From NCBI GenBank assembly GCA_028455995.1, contig JABELC010000015.1:248001-312000 (forward strand): a stretch of 64,000 nt of DNA, in the 5' to 3' direction. Shown in pieces: positions 1 through 12,258 of the stretch; the stretch's first letter is position 1, and each line of letters starts with the position of its first letter. The DNA is from Scleromitrula shiraiana (lineage: Eukaryota > Ascomycota > Leotiomycetes > Helotiales > Sclerotiniaceae). A program made the position numbers and the translations under genes. Below the pieces are notes generated by a model that was given only the letters and a program-made list of their open reading frames with translations, had not been told where the DNA came from and searched no databases.

Positions 1-373
1 GGTTTTATTTTTATTTATTTTTTTATTTGTTGGTGGGGAGGAGGGAGGGGAATGAATGGATGGATGGATGAATGAATGAATGAAAGTCCAGAAATTATTT
101 GTTTGTTTATCCCTATCTACATAGGTGTTATAAATACTTCAAGAGCTATGAAGCTTGGGGATTGAGGATTGGGGATTGGAGATTGGGGATTGGAGATTGG
201 GATTGGTGGGTGCTGGGTGAGGTTGTGTTGTACTGCGTTTGGGGAAAGAGAGGTTTATTCCCGATTGAATTATTTGCGCGTAGTGGAATTGTTGTGTGTA
301 GGTAGGTAGGTAGGTAGGTAGAGCTTGATAAATGAAATAATAAATTTGATGAGGGGTTTGTATTTAATGAAAT

Positions 374-506
374 AGATATATTTAATAAAATGGATATATT
401 TAATAAAATGGATATATTTAATAAAATGGATATATTTAATAAAATGGATATATTTAATAAAATAGATATATTTAATAAAATGGATATATTTAATAAAATG
501 AATATA
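374..506. repeat. 18-bp minisatellite, about 7 copies
   Basis: The unit GATATATTTAATAAAATG is repeated head to tail with almost no divergence, one copy carrying an A for G. An open frame across it merely translates the repeat. Confidence 0.85.
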
Positions 507-857
507 TATAATACGAATAAAACAAGAATAGGGTCTAGAAGAACGGGAAGAAAAAGAAGAGAGAAAAAGGAAAAAATAGGAGAAAGATCTACATGATATC
601 TATCTATATGGATATTATAGTTTCCAGTTACCGTTTCAAATTATCTATATCTATATCCATATCCATATCCATACCCATATCTATACCCATCGTTGTACTA
701 CCCATGGATCTCTGTCATGTATCTACCGTATCTCCTCCGTCTTTCCTTAGAATACCTTGCTTATTTTGCTTACCTTGCTTGCTTACCTTGCTTATTATTT
801 TGCTTATCTTGCGTTTTCTTGCGTTTCTTGCGTTTCTTCGTTCCCGGGTGGGAAATC

Positions 858-970
858 CTAAAAATAAAATAAAAATAAAATAAAAATAAAATAAAAATAA
901 AATAAAAATAAAACAAAAATAAAATAAAAATAAAATAAAAATAAAATAAAAATAAAAATAAAATAAAAAT
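858..970. repeat. A-rich 11-bp tandem array
   Basis: Tandem AAAAATAAAAT units, with one C substitution, run for about 110 bp. They create a spurious Phe/Tyr/Leu-rich frame on the minus strand. Confidence 0.8.
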
Positions 971-1469
971 CATTAGGTACTTGTTACTTGGAATAATATA
1001 ATAATGATAATGATGATAATCATGATAATCATAATAATAATAGTAATAATAATAATAATAATGCTCTAATAAATTTGGAAGCGAACCCGTAGGAATCCTT
1101 AGTAGGAACATAACATCGCATTCATAAATTTACATCACATTTTTTCAACTTTCGCATACCATATTTCTACCATACCTCTAATTGAACCTCAATCAACTTT
1201 TTTTCCCCTTTCCTTCCCCTCCACCTACTCATACTATACCTATACCATACATAAACCTTTAAGGAAATTCATTATATCAATCTCTCGGCTTTTGATATTT
1301 TTGATATTTCTTCATTTTGAAAAGAACGTATACGGTTTGAAGGACGAGTCAGAAGTGGCGATTGATTAACGTTACAAGTTCGTTTTTTCTATCTATAATA
1401 TTGATATCGATTCTGTTTCAAGCCAAGAAATTCGAATTATCATATTTTGAGATTCCGACCACCAAGTGA

Positions 1470-1738
1470 ATGAGTGGGTTTCAAGAATAGTGAACAATAC
1501 AAACGACGAACGACCTGGCACATTGCATGCGACTACAACAAATGATTGACATCTCGGAGGATAATGGCATATTTCTTGGTGGGATATTAAATATAATCGA
1601 CATTCGGATATAAATTTTAAAAGAAAAGTTCGTCCTTCATCTGCGCGCGGGGGCGTTGAATGTTAGAGAAGGGAAAAGGATAAGATAGTGCAGGAAAGGA
1701 TTGCGGGGCAGATGTCGAATTCGAAATCGAAAGCGTAA
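1470..1738 (+). promoter_or_regulatory. Cluster of upstream ORFs before WC-1
   Basis: Four short ATG-initiated frames precede the WC-1 start: 1470-1490 (6 codons), 1527-1613 (28 codons), 1660-1683 (7 codons) and 1712-1738 (8 codons). The last stops two bases before the main ATG. If the mRNA leader includes them they would be expected to reduce WC-1 translation or make it conditional. The transcription start is not visible, so their presence in the mRNA is inferred. Confidence 0.4.
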
Positions 1739-1740
1739 TC

Positions 1741-1833
1741 ATGAATAACTTCTTTCGTACACCAATGTCCCAGGAGGACCTTCAGCGGAGAGTGGCGCAA
1801 CGGAGATCTTCTTCTAAATCATCCGCTCAACAA

Positions 1834-1888
<55 letters not shown>

Positions 1889-4800
1889 AGCAACAACAGC
1901 AAACTCAAATGCAACAAGCATCTCAAATACAGACCCCGATAGATACGATGAATATGAATGAAATTATGGGGGGAGGAGATTCATTGGATGATATCATTAT
2001 GCAGAATAATAATGAGTTTAATCGGAGGCAGAGTTTCACACAATCTTATAATACTGCCGAACAGGATCGAAGGGCTTCAATGATGGAATTTGGTTCGAGT
2101 GATAATGGTTTGAATAGTTACCAATTTGTTCCTACATCTGCGGCGGAAAATCCACATCTTCGACGGCAATCGACTGGTGAATTGGATTTGAGTATGGCAT
2201 TTGGAAATATGGGTTCACCAATGAATATGCAGATGTCACAAATGGGATACTCAAATGGTATGCAACCGAATATGATGGCTATGGATGGAGGTGTTTATCC
2301 AGGACTTTCGGGACTCTCAGGTGGTATGAATTCGGGTATGATGAATTATGTTCCTGTTCCGATGGGATTGGATGGTCTACCTCAGAATATGTCGCAGGGA
2401 ATGTCTCAAGATTCAACTCCAATGAGTATGTTTGCAACAACCTTTACGCCAGGCTATGGATCAAATAATATGGATTCCATGGGTTCTGATTATCTGATGG
2501 CTGGTCATGACGCACTGAGTACTGTTCCTGAGGTTATCAATAATGAGAATGAAGATATGATGCCATCGGTACCTGGTCTCAGCATCCATGATAATATGAT
2601 AGGTCAGTCGCCAAGAAATATGAGCATGGGTCAGAATCTGGTCGATTATAATTCTCCTACTTCGAATATAATTTCTCCATACACCACTCAAGAATCAACC
2701 ACAGCTGTTATGGCGCCTGCGCCAACAGCGTCAACACCAAAAGAGATTGGTCCTGTTAAACCTGAACCGGCTCCGTTATCTATATACTCAAGTACAGGAT
2801 TCGATATGCTTGGGGCATTGATGAGAGTCGCAATGAGGAAGAAAACGGAGTCAAAAATACAAATCGGTGCAGTCGATTTATCTTGTGCTTTTGTCGTTTG
2901 CAATTTGGATGAATCTGATTGTCCTATAATATACGTTTCTGATGTTTTCGAACGACTTACTGGGTACTCAAGACACGAGGTATTAGGACAAAATTGCCGA
3001 TTCCTTCAATCACCCGATGGAAAAGTCCAAGCTGGTGCAAAGAGGAATCATACTGATAATAATGCCGTCTATGCGCTGAGACAGAGCATAGAAAACAGAA
3101 CGGAAGTTCAAAAAAGTATTATTAATTATCGAAAGGGGGGCCAACCATTTTTGAACTTGTTAACTATGATACCAATTCCAGCAAACGATACGGACGACAC
3201 ACTTAGATTGGTCGTGGGTTTCCAAGTGGATGTGGTATTGAAACCGGATAGTGTGGATGTTGCGGCTGATGGTGGCAATTATGCTATCAATTATAGACAG
3301 GGAACTTTACCCCCATATATTTGGCAACCGCCTAAACCTCCTCCTTCGCAGGATGGTGGCCATACTCTCAATAGGGATGAGGTTTCTTCTGTTCTAACTG
3401 CATACGAAACGAACAGCGATCCGGAACATATGAAGAGAGTATGGGATAAAGTGCTGCTGGAGAACTCTGACGATGTTATTCATGTTCTTTCTCTAAAGGG
3501 TCTCTTTCTTTATATATCACCTTCTTGTCGACGTGTCTTGGAATACGATGCCGAGGATTTGCTTGGTACGCCATTATCGGGAATTTGTCATCCAAGTGAT
3601 ATTGTTCCTGTCACTCGTGAATTGAAAGATACGACCGCTGGAGCCTCAGTTAATGTGGTGTTTCGAATACGTCGGAAAAATAGTGGTTACACATGGTTTG
3701 AAAGTCATGGTTGTCTTTCTGTAGATCAAGGAAAGGGTCGAAAATCTCTTATTATGGTTGGTAGGGAAAGACCTGTATATGCAATCAATCGTACGGAATT
3801 AAACAAATTCGGAGGCTTTGGCGAAAACGAGTTATTCACTAAGATATCAACATCCGGCATGTTTTTGTTCGTTTCGTCTAATGTTCGACCAATCTTGGAT
3901 CGTCATCCTGATGAGCTTGTCGGTACAAGTATTCAAGCCTTAATGAGAGCAGAATCCAAAGTTGAATTTGGTAGGGCTCTTGAGAAGGCAAGGACGGGGA
4001 AGATTGTTACTTATAAACATGAATTTTTGAATAAGAGAGGTTTGGTTTTGCAAGCTTTAACTACATTTTATCCAGGAGATGCGTGCGAGGGAGAGAAGCC
4101 TACATTTTTGGTTGCGCAGACAAGATTTACAAAGGTCAGCTCGAGAACTATTGCTCCTGGACTTGGAACAAACAATTCCATTTCTATGTCGAAATCTATG
4201 GGTAAATCTGATCTACAAAATGAACCAAAATCTGCAAGTCATTCTCCAAATCTTTCTAGACAGGATTTGGAATCAACTTCAAGTTCCTACAAGGGAAAGG
4301 GTACTGATAACCCAAGTAACAATCCTGTTACTCAAGCAGGCGGTGGTGGTCTCGCCATTGGATCACAAGATGTAGCTTTAGCATCTGAAGATAACATCTT
4401 CGATGAGTTAAAAACCACACGTTGTTCAAGTTGGCAATTCGAACTTCGACAAATGGAAAGAAGCAATCGGATTCTTGCGGAAGAATTAGCAACGTTATTA
4501 GCGGCCAAAAAGAAACGCAAACGCAGAAAAGGAGCAGGTCATCTTCATCGAGATTGCGCTAATTGTCACACGAAGAATACGCCGGAGTGGAGGAGAGGTC
4601 CGAGTGGTAATCGGGATCTGTGTAATAGTTGTGGGTTGAGATGGGCGAAACAGGTAGGTCTTCTTAATGACTCTCATGCTGCGAATAATATGATGCTTTT
4701 TTGGGGGATTGGTGTTAGTGGTGTTTCTGGTGTTTCTCCTCTTGATCGTAATACCTATTCTTCATCTTCTAATACTTCTTGGAGTTGATAATTTGTTTTT

Positions 4801-5866
4801 TATTAATGATTGTTTTATTGACTGATTATTTTTTCGATCGCCTTGATGAGCGATTGGCTTTGTTTGTTCTATTATATCATATCCTTTTTTATCCTATATT
4901 AAACATCCGTAAGGACGACGGGTCAAGGTACCTTTTCGCTCTCACTCACTCACTTACTTGGTCGCAGTGATGCCATCCAAATCCACCTTTAAATACACAA
5001 ATACATTCAAACATCAAATCTAGTTCATTTCAAAAAATTCAAGCACTTAGCTGCTTAACGATAACCAAAAAATCCATCTACTCTACTCTACTCTATTCTA
5101 ATTATGTTTGTTCAGTTCTGTTATGTTTTTTTGTCACTTACTTGCTTGCTTGCTCTCTTCTCCCCATCTATCTTGTTTGCTAGCTTGCCAAAAGTTCTTT
5201 ACCATCATAACATTTTACATAACGATAAATCGACTAACATTAAACTTCTTCTTTTCTCACCAATTCCAGAATGGTCGCGTTTCTCCTAGAACTTCTTCTC
5301 GTGGTAGTGGTGCAAATAAGGATAAGGACAAGGATAAAGATAAGGATAAAGATGGACATACACCGACACAGGGACAGCAGATGGAAACGGGAAGTAGAAA
5401 GTCGGATAATTCGCCTGTGCATTCAAGTCCGTTGCATATCAGTCAGTCGGTTTCAAAGACGGCGCTGGATGGCGGTATTGGTGGGAATAATACTTCGAGT
5501 ATGGGAATGGGTATCGGTATCGGTATAGGCGGTATGAACATGGGAATAATCGACCCGAATAATCCCGGCGGATTCAATGGCGATTCAAATTCAAACCCGC
5601 ATTCGCATTCGCATTCGCATTCGAATGGCCTAAACCAGGGAATCGGTATTGGAATCGGCATTAGTAATGGGGGTGTTAAGGGGGGTGGAGCGGGGATCCC
5701 GGGGAGTCTGGGGGGGAGGAGCACGGTGGAGAGTAGGCCGGATCATAGACATAGTTTGGGGTTTAATGAGGGGGGGATTATGGGTATTACGAATATTGAT
5801 GAGGATGATGGGGGTGGGGAGGGACGGAGGGAGGGGGAGATGGAGATGGAGGGGGTGATTTCTTGA
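1741..5866 (+). CDS. wc-1: White Collar 1 blue-light receptor and GATA transcription factor
   Basis: Two exons, 1741-4653 and 5270-5866, joined in phase 0, give about 1169 residues, close to Neurospora WC-1. Order of domains: poly-Gln tract (about 30-54); LOV domain (about 376-500) with NCRFLQ, placing the flavin-adduct cysteine at Cys419, and the loop insertion typical of WC-1; PAS-B (about 567-690); PAS-C (about 697-790); basic nuclear signal KKKRKRRK near 923; GATA finger CX2CX18CX2C with cysteines 939, 942, 961, 964. By family knowledge the protein binds FAD, pairs with WC-2 and activates light-responsive and clock genes in the nucleus. The 616-nt intron starts with GTAGGT directly after the finger and ends at CCAG, with a CTAAC branch site about 35 nt upstream. 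Exon 2 resumes with the conserved NGRVSPRTSSRG and is Asn/Gly-rich. If the intron is retained, translation ends at 4788 with a different 44-residue tail. Confidence 0.95.
4654..5269 (+). other. 616-nt intron of WC-1
   Basis: Donor GTAGGT and acceptor CCAG flank this segment, and GACTAAC near 5232-5238 is a good branch site. It is unusually long for a fungal intron. The upstream frame stays open for 44 codons into it, so a retained-intron product is possible. No domain is recognisable inside it. Confidence 0.85.
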
Positions 5867-8530
5867 TGATGAGTGGGGATATCGAGTGAAAGAATGCGCA
5901 GTTAACGAATAAATGCCGATGGGTGCATGGATCGATAGATCGATTCATGATGAGTTATAGGATGCGATTTGATGCGATTTGATTCGAATTGATTCAAATT
6001 GAATTGAATTAAATGAACGTATATCTTTTTCATTTATATACCACTGGTATGTCATGGGCGGGGAAAGCAATGGGTATGCTGGGTATGCTGGGTATGGAAT
6101 GGAATGGAATGAAACTAAACCAATGGGATGGGATGGCATGGGATGGGATGGGGTTATAGGATGGAATGGAGCTTAGGCGCCAGAATGAATTTTTTATATT
6201 TTTTATTTGGAGGTTTGAGGTTTGAGGTTTGGGGTTTGGATAGTTGAGGGGAGAGAGGGGGGGAGAGGGAGAGAGAGAGAGAGAGGGAGCAGGGGATGGG
6301 TGGGTGGATATATGGTGTTAGTGAGGATGAGTGGAGGGAAAAGAGAGGAGAGGAGAGGAGAGGAGAGGAGAGGAGATAGCATGTCAAAATAGTACAGTAC
6401 GATATGATATGATATGATATGATATGATATGATATGATATGATATGATATGATATGATATGATATGATATGATATGATCATTTAGTATTAACGAATGAAA
6501 GTATGAAAGTATAAAAATATTTCAGTGAACAAAAAATAAAACATCTAAATGAACCAAGATTGATAATCCACCCACTTACTCACTCACTCACTCACTCACT
6601 CAATCGATCAATAGACTCTTGATACGATACGACATGACATGATATATATAAAACATACGATCGCAATAACCTAAACATCACAATCATATAGTACCAGGTA
6701 CCAATAATCTCATAATATTTACTAGTATATCGCGTTATATTATATTATATTGTATTATATTATATTATATTATATTATGTAGGCTAGGCTAGACTAGGCT
6801 AGATCGTACTTGCTTCCGTATGGTATGGAATGGTATGGTATGGTATGGTATGGTATGGTATGATATGGTATGGAATGGTATGATATGGTATGGTATAGAC
6901 AGCGAACCCTCCCCCAAAAGAAAAACCTCCGAGTCAATACAGCTCCAGCTCAACCAAATTATTATCACTGTCACTGTCACTGTCACTGGCAGTGGCATTG
7001 GTTTATGCTGGAACTGTGAGTTGAGAATGAATTTGAAAATGAAGTATGGTGTTGAATTTGGGATTTAGGATTTATTGGTTGGTTAGTTGGCTGGTTGATT
7101 TAAGAATGAATGAATGAATGAATGAATGAATGAACTTGGGGGTTTTTATATATTAGTAGTTAGTATGATATGATATGATATGATATGACTTAGAGTCGGA
7201 TATAATGTTAAAATTATAGAGTATTTTGAATTATATTTACTAGTACTAGTAGTTAATTAATTACTAGTATCTAAAACTTGAAGTGATTATTAGTATTAGT
7301 ATAGTATGTGATTATACTATCATAGTACTAGTATAATTATTTGATTTATTTTCTTATGATCATGATAATCATGCTAGTGTCTGATTAAGTTAGTAATTCA
7401 TTTATTTATTTGTTTGTTTATTTATTAGATAGATAGATAGATCATTGGCAGTGGCACTTATACTAGTATCTCGATTTTTGAATTTGATTTTGATTTTACT
7501 GGTAACTTCTCATTTTGGGGAATTTAAAATTTAAAATTTGGGGTTTGGGATTTATTTTGGGGTTGGCAAGTTGTATTTTTTGTATTTTTTGGGGGGGGGG
7601 GTATTTTTATATTTGTTTATATTTGTATTTATATGTGTATTTATGGGTTTTTGTATTGATGGATGGGTTTTTTTTAGGGGGGGTTGGAGAATTTGGAGGA
7701 TTTGAAGATAAATGTGAAGATAAATCCTTTTTTATAAAACTGTATATGCCAGTGGACATTGGATATCATATCATATCATACTATAAATTTTAATAAATTT
7801 AATCTATATAACTATGAATAGATGGGGACAAATTATTACGGTTCTACTAGGTCCATGATGTGAAGACTCGGATTATGTATCTATCGTATGTTCACTTTGT
7901 GGCGTATCTGTGTTTCAAATGAGTAGAGAGTTTTCGCAGTGTCATGTATGGACGATGTGGAAGAGTGATCGCGGTATTAGATTGAAATACTGGAACTAAC
8001 TTGGGGCCTGCCTGGCTGTTGGTAGAATAATGTGGATGAACTCATTATTATCTGTATATACGATTTGATATCATAACAACATTGGAAACCTTTCACTGTA
8101 TCTAGAAATCGGGATTTATTGGAGATGTACTAGTAGCATCGTAGAATATCTAGGTATCCTCTAGTTTCTAGGTTGAGAGACCAGAGTTACATGACGGTCA
8201 CGCCGCACTATACCTAACGTGCGCCATATTTTGGGTGTGGTATGGTATGGTGAATCGAAGAATTTTAATATAGCTCAGGCCCAAATCGAACGATTTGACC
8301 AATAAGTCCCCTGTCTAGATTCCTCAGCCTAATTCTAGGAGAGTCCAAAGGTCGAACTACGAATTCATAATATAATTACTTTATATTTGATATTAATAGC
8401 TTCTCTTTAACTGTCTAATATTTTAGTTTATAGAACCTTTCAAATAATCCACTAAAAGTGCCTCTCGTTTTATACTCCTACCTGTATCCGCTGCATCTCC
8501 ATATACAAACGACATCAAAGATTCCACCTT
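5867..8530. other. Microsatellite-rich spacer, no gene seen
   Basis: Contains GAGAG and GGAGA tracts (6240-6375), a GATAT pentamer array (6401-6477), CACT runs, TATTA runs (6735-6778), a TATGG array (6818-6895), GAATGAAT runs and several hexamer-insertion 8-mers: TCCGAGTC at 6928, CACTGGCA at 6984, TACTAGTA at 7238, 7244 and 7262, AACTTGAA at 7275 and TGCCAGTG at 7747. From about 7800 to 8530 the sequence is ordinary and no gene is evident. Confidence 0.7.
6401..6477. repeat. GATAT pentanucleotide array
   Basis: About 15 perfect GATAT units follow an AGGAG array that ends near 6375. Confidence 0.9.
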
Positions 8531-8531
8531 G

Positions 8532-10974
8532 GTACCAAGATGATAGTATCAGATGGCCATCAAGAGCGCGAAGTCACACACAGATTAGAGTTCCAAGAGG
8601 TCTTCGATAGCATCGGAGAATATGAGATGAAGAATGGAGAGTCCTACAAGATCTACGCTCATCACTTGGTACGAGCATGCTGGCATGGAACTTGAATTAT
8701 GCTACGTCAGATATCGCCTGAAGGAGAAGGGATTTTTGATTTCATAATGGGCTTGCATATGGCGTGTGGTGGGGAATGGAACAGTCTCCGAGAACAAGAC
8801 GTCAGGCAAGAAGAAACTGATAAGTGGCTTGAGTTTGCGGACATGTTTTTATCTAGTATTGGTAATTACTTCGTATGTGTTCGCTGCATTCTGTATTACC
8901 ACCCATGTTACTACAGTAATGCCACGATGATACGGCGATGGAGATCGAAAGGTAATCCCAAGTATTTCTCACGAAGCACTGCGCAAGATGGCGAGCATAT
9001 CTCCGGAGACGAGCGTAAAACTTGACGAAATTATCGGTCCGATGATGGCAATTCAACCAGCTTCCTTGGGATATCCAGATGATTCAAATTAGTCTGGCTA
9101 TTATATTAGCAAAGAGCGAATCAAAAAGGAAGATATTGAAGCTATCACTAAGTTGATGAAAACGAAAAGGATTTCTCGGGAAAGTACGCGCATCCGGAAA
9201 CTCGCTACTGTTAATTCTTCAGCCGATGGAACTTTCGATATATTTGAAATCTTTCAGGCATCTGCGGAAAAAGATAATGAGCCCTTTTTATCGACGAGAT
9301 TACTATTGGAGATCAGCGGCGCGCAAAAGTTTACCTCCGGCGTGGAGACCACAGTGAAGAAATGAGCAAGATCTGCGTCGAGCTCACTTCGGCATACGAA
9401 GTCGCAGCAACCTCCTCGCCAAAAACCGCGCTTTCCCAACTTGTGGATAGTTTTTGAACTGGAGATTATAATACATTTCGCTCTGCACACAAAACGTGGG
9501 TTACTGATAAGGCGCCCCGAGTTGAATATTGCATGGGTTTTCATTTTGGGTATCGTGATCCGCGTGGTGTGAGGGCTGAGTGGCAGGCTATGTTTGGGAT
9601 TGTTCATTCGGGGGAGACGTGGGAAATGGGTCGGCTTGTTGAGAAATCTGCGGAATTCGTTCGTACGCTTCCTTGGGTTGTACCGAGTGTTAATGACGGC
9701 AGTGGACCTTTCGAGCCGAGTGAGCTGGATGTTCCTGATTTTTCGGTCATTCATGGTTAGTATATCTTTTCATCAAGAAACCGAAGAGAAATAAAATAAT
9801 CTGTCAAAAGCTCAGTACTCGCTTCCGGTTCAAGTACTGACTGTATGGGAAGCCACGAATATCACTATTGTAAGTCTTCAAAAATCTCATCATTACTTCA
9901 AGTTGAACAGAGATCATATTCTGACAGGTATACAAGACGACGATGGCAAGAGAATCAGAGTCAAAACCATGGTCTACGGCAATCAAATGAACCTTAACAG
10001 TAATCCCGACCGCCCCTGTTATTACATCCATCCCTCAGAAGCGGAGAAATCCATGTCCTATGCCCACAAAATCCGTTCCGTCAGAACAGCCATCCACGAG
10101 CTCCTAGGCCACGAAACCGGAAAACTCTTAACCGAGACGGTCCCCGGAACCTTCAACTTCCATCGCACAAATCCGCCGATTAGTCCGCTTACGGGTAAAG
10201 CTATAAGTACGTGGTATAAACCGGGAGAAACCTGGAATACGGTATTTTGGGAAGCTGGCACCCACGGTGGAAGAACGCAGAGCCTTTTTGGTGGCGGATT
10301 ATCTGGCTGACAATCAGGATATCCTTGCGCTTTGTGGCTATGATCGGGATAGCAGGCCTACTGCAGACGAGTGCAAGTATCTGATATTCCAATAGCTAGC
10401 TAATATCTAACGTAAACAAGTCAGCTATCACAGCAACCTCCAAATCGGAGTTGAAGGTCTCCGCGACCTCGGTAGTTTCAAAGTCGCTGAACAAACTTGG
10501 GGAGGCGCTCATGATCAGGTAGGTATAACCATACCATAACCTACAGTTTGAATTTACTCTACCGAAGCTGATTTGTACTTGCTTCGCAATGATGAAATAG
10601 GCGCAATTTACAATCCTTAAATATATCCTCCAAGACGGACATGGTGTTCTAGGCATCGATCATGATACTAAAAACAACAACCTCCACGTCTGTGTTGATC
10701 GCTATAAAATCCTCTTGCATAGTAAAGCGTCAATTGGACTTATGCTGTGCAATATCCATATCTGGCGCTCTACGGATAATATCGATGCTTATCAACATTT
10801 CTACGAGAAGTCAAGTTGAGCATGATTGATGGGGAGTATGAGGTTTGGAGGGAGATTATGGCGGGGAAGAGGAAGGGAACGTGGAAGTTTGTGCAGGTGG
10901 CCTAATACTTTTCTTAAAGAGGATGGGGTGGTTGAGCTTAGGGAGTATGAGGCGAGTAATATTGGCATTATTTA
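8532..10974 (+). pseudogene. DPP3: Dipeptidyl peptidase III (peptidase family M49), decayed
   Basis: Fragments in shifting plus-strand frames cover the family nearly end to end. They include YKIYAHHLVRACWHGT then MLRQISPEGEGIFDFIMGLH (8650-8760), a segment ending STRIRKL (to about 9205), TWVTDKAPRVEYCMGF (about 9497-9545), the zinc motif HELLGH followed by ETGKLL (about 10096-10130), the second motif as EERRAF in place of EECRAE/D, GVEGLRDLGSFKVAEQTWGG, and a tail ending EYEASNIGII before TAA at about 10974. DPP III is a cytosolic zinc exopeptidase that removes dipeptides from short peptides. Lesions: in-frame TGA at 8693 (expected CGA), TAG at 9090 (expected CAG) and TGA at 9455 (expected CGA); frameshifts near 9330-9350, 10257-10260 and about 10895; Gly changed to Glu after HELLGH. 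Some breaks may be introns, but the nonsense codons are not. All three fit C-to-T change. Confidence 0.88.
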
Positions 10975-12177
10975 ATCGTTTTTTTGAGAGGGCGATTTGA
11001 TTGATAGGTTGGATTTTAGTATTGGAGGAAAGATTAATTTGATAAGCATTTGCCAGTGACTCGGAGCTAAATATATTAATGTTATAAAGTGATGATATAG
11101 TAATTGAACGGACAATCTAAGCTTCGGTAGCGTGTTGTATAGTGTGGGAATTAAAGGCCTAATGTCAAGACTTTTTTATGGAAAGCCAGCTTTTAGATTA
11201 CTATCTACATAAACTTTGTTAGCTTAACTTTATTATGACATCATCCACCCTTCTCAATTTAAATACCATCTTCTTCGTTCAAGTTCTATACATTTTCAGG
11301 ATTGGGCACCTAGCAGGATATATCCTGCCAGTGGATAACCCCGGATAGCCTGGGTAGGCTGGGTCTTTATTTTACTACTCGATCTTTAAGAATATAGATA
11401 TTAATTTATAAAATCTATAAAATATTCAAAATATTCAAAATATATTTTTATTATAGTAACTTACTAGTATTTAGATTTATTTAAGATACTACTAGTACTA
11501 GTATATTCGAGTTCAAGTTAGTATTGAAAAAAAAGACTACTACTAGGATGATCATTTTACTAGTATATTAATATTATCATCTAATTAATTTATATTGCTA
11601 GTAGTATTTTGATCGATTTGTAAATAGAAAGTTTCAATTTTAATAATCATCATGATCTTACGGTATAGATGATTGTGTGATCATGATGCCAGTGGTAAAA
11701 AGCTGATGTATTCAAGTTGGGTAACTAATCTAAGAAATGCAACTTATACATCTGTGGGATAGCCTGCCAGTGTGTCCCTACTATCAAATCATATAATAGT
11801 AAAAATACTCTAAATATTCTAGATACTAGTACTCAAAATACTTGTAAAATATTATTTTATATACTAGTATCACACAAAAAAGAGTATCATAGTCAAGAAC
11901 TTCTTACTACTAGTAGTAGTAATTGATCTATCTGCTACTACTAGTAACTTAAAAAAACAAAGCTTCTTTATATAGTAGTAGTATATTACAATATAATGCT
12001 AAAAATATAAAGCACTCTAGATCATATCTAGTTGATTATCTAAAAAATTATTATATAATTATGTGATCATCTGATCTATTCTTTTGTGATATTATACTAC
12101 TAGTAGTATATTTTTGTTGGATATAGATATTATCTCATAAAGGTCAAAATATCCCGGATAGGATAGAGTGCTTAACT
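10975..12177. other. AT-rich spacer dense in insertion 8-mers
   Basis: No gene seen. TGCCAGTG occurs at 11051, 11326, 11687 and 11765, GACTCGGA at 11058, TACTAGTA at 11462 and twice at 11490-11503, and TTCAAGTT at 11512, with more TACTAGTA copies toward 12110. GCAGGATATATCCTGC at about 11313-11328 is a perfect 16-bp palindrome that runs straight into one TGCCAGTG. Confidence 0.6.
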
Positions 12178-12258
12178 TTGTACATTTTATGTATCGGTAA
12201 AGATTTACGCACTCAGCAACTTGAATTTACTTATATACAATTCTTTTGTATTCTCACT

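Larger units (their letters stand above)
1..1126. other. Repeat-rich spacer upstream of WC-1
   Basis: No convincing gene. The stretch holds GGATGAAT-like runs (about 50-85), GATTGGGGATTGGA runs (about 165-212), GGTA runs (about 299-320), an 18-bp minisatellite, a TATCTA/CCATAT-rich tract (about 600-690) and an A-rich 11-bp tandem array. Open frames here are made of these repeats and are not credible proteins. Confidence 0.7.

Noticed and set aside
374..506. CRISPR-like array
   Set aside because: The 18-bp units are contiguous without spacers and the genome is eukaryotic; it is a minisatellite.
5443..5724. Minus-strand Pro-rich frame within WC-1 exon 2
   Set aside because: It is the antisense of the Gly/Asn-rich tail, whose plus-strand reading continues the conserved WC-1 C-terminal start.
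8689..8696. AACTTGAA inside the DPP III relic as another hexamer insertion
   Set aside because: The family needs Thr-Arg at this point (HGTR-I/M), and ACT-TGA supplies Thr plus a CGA-derived stop; removing six bases would delete conserved residues. It is a chance match.
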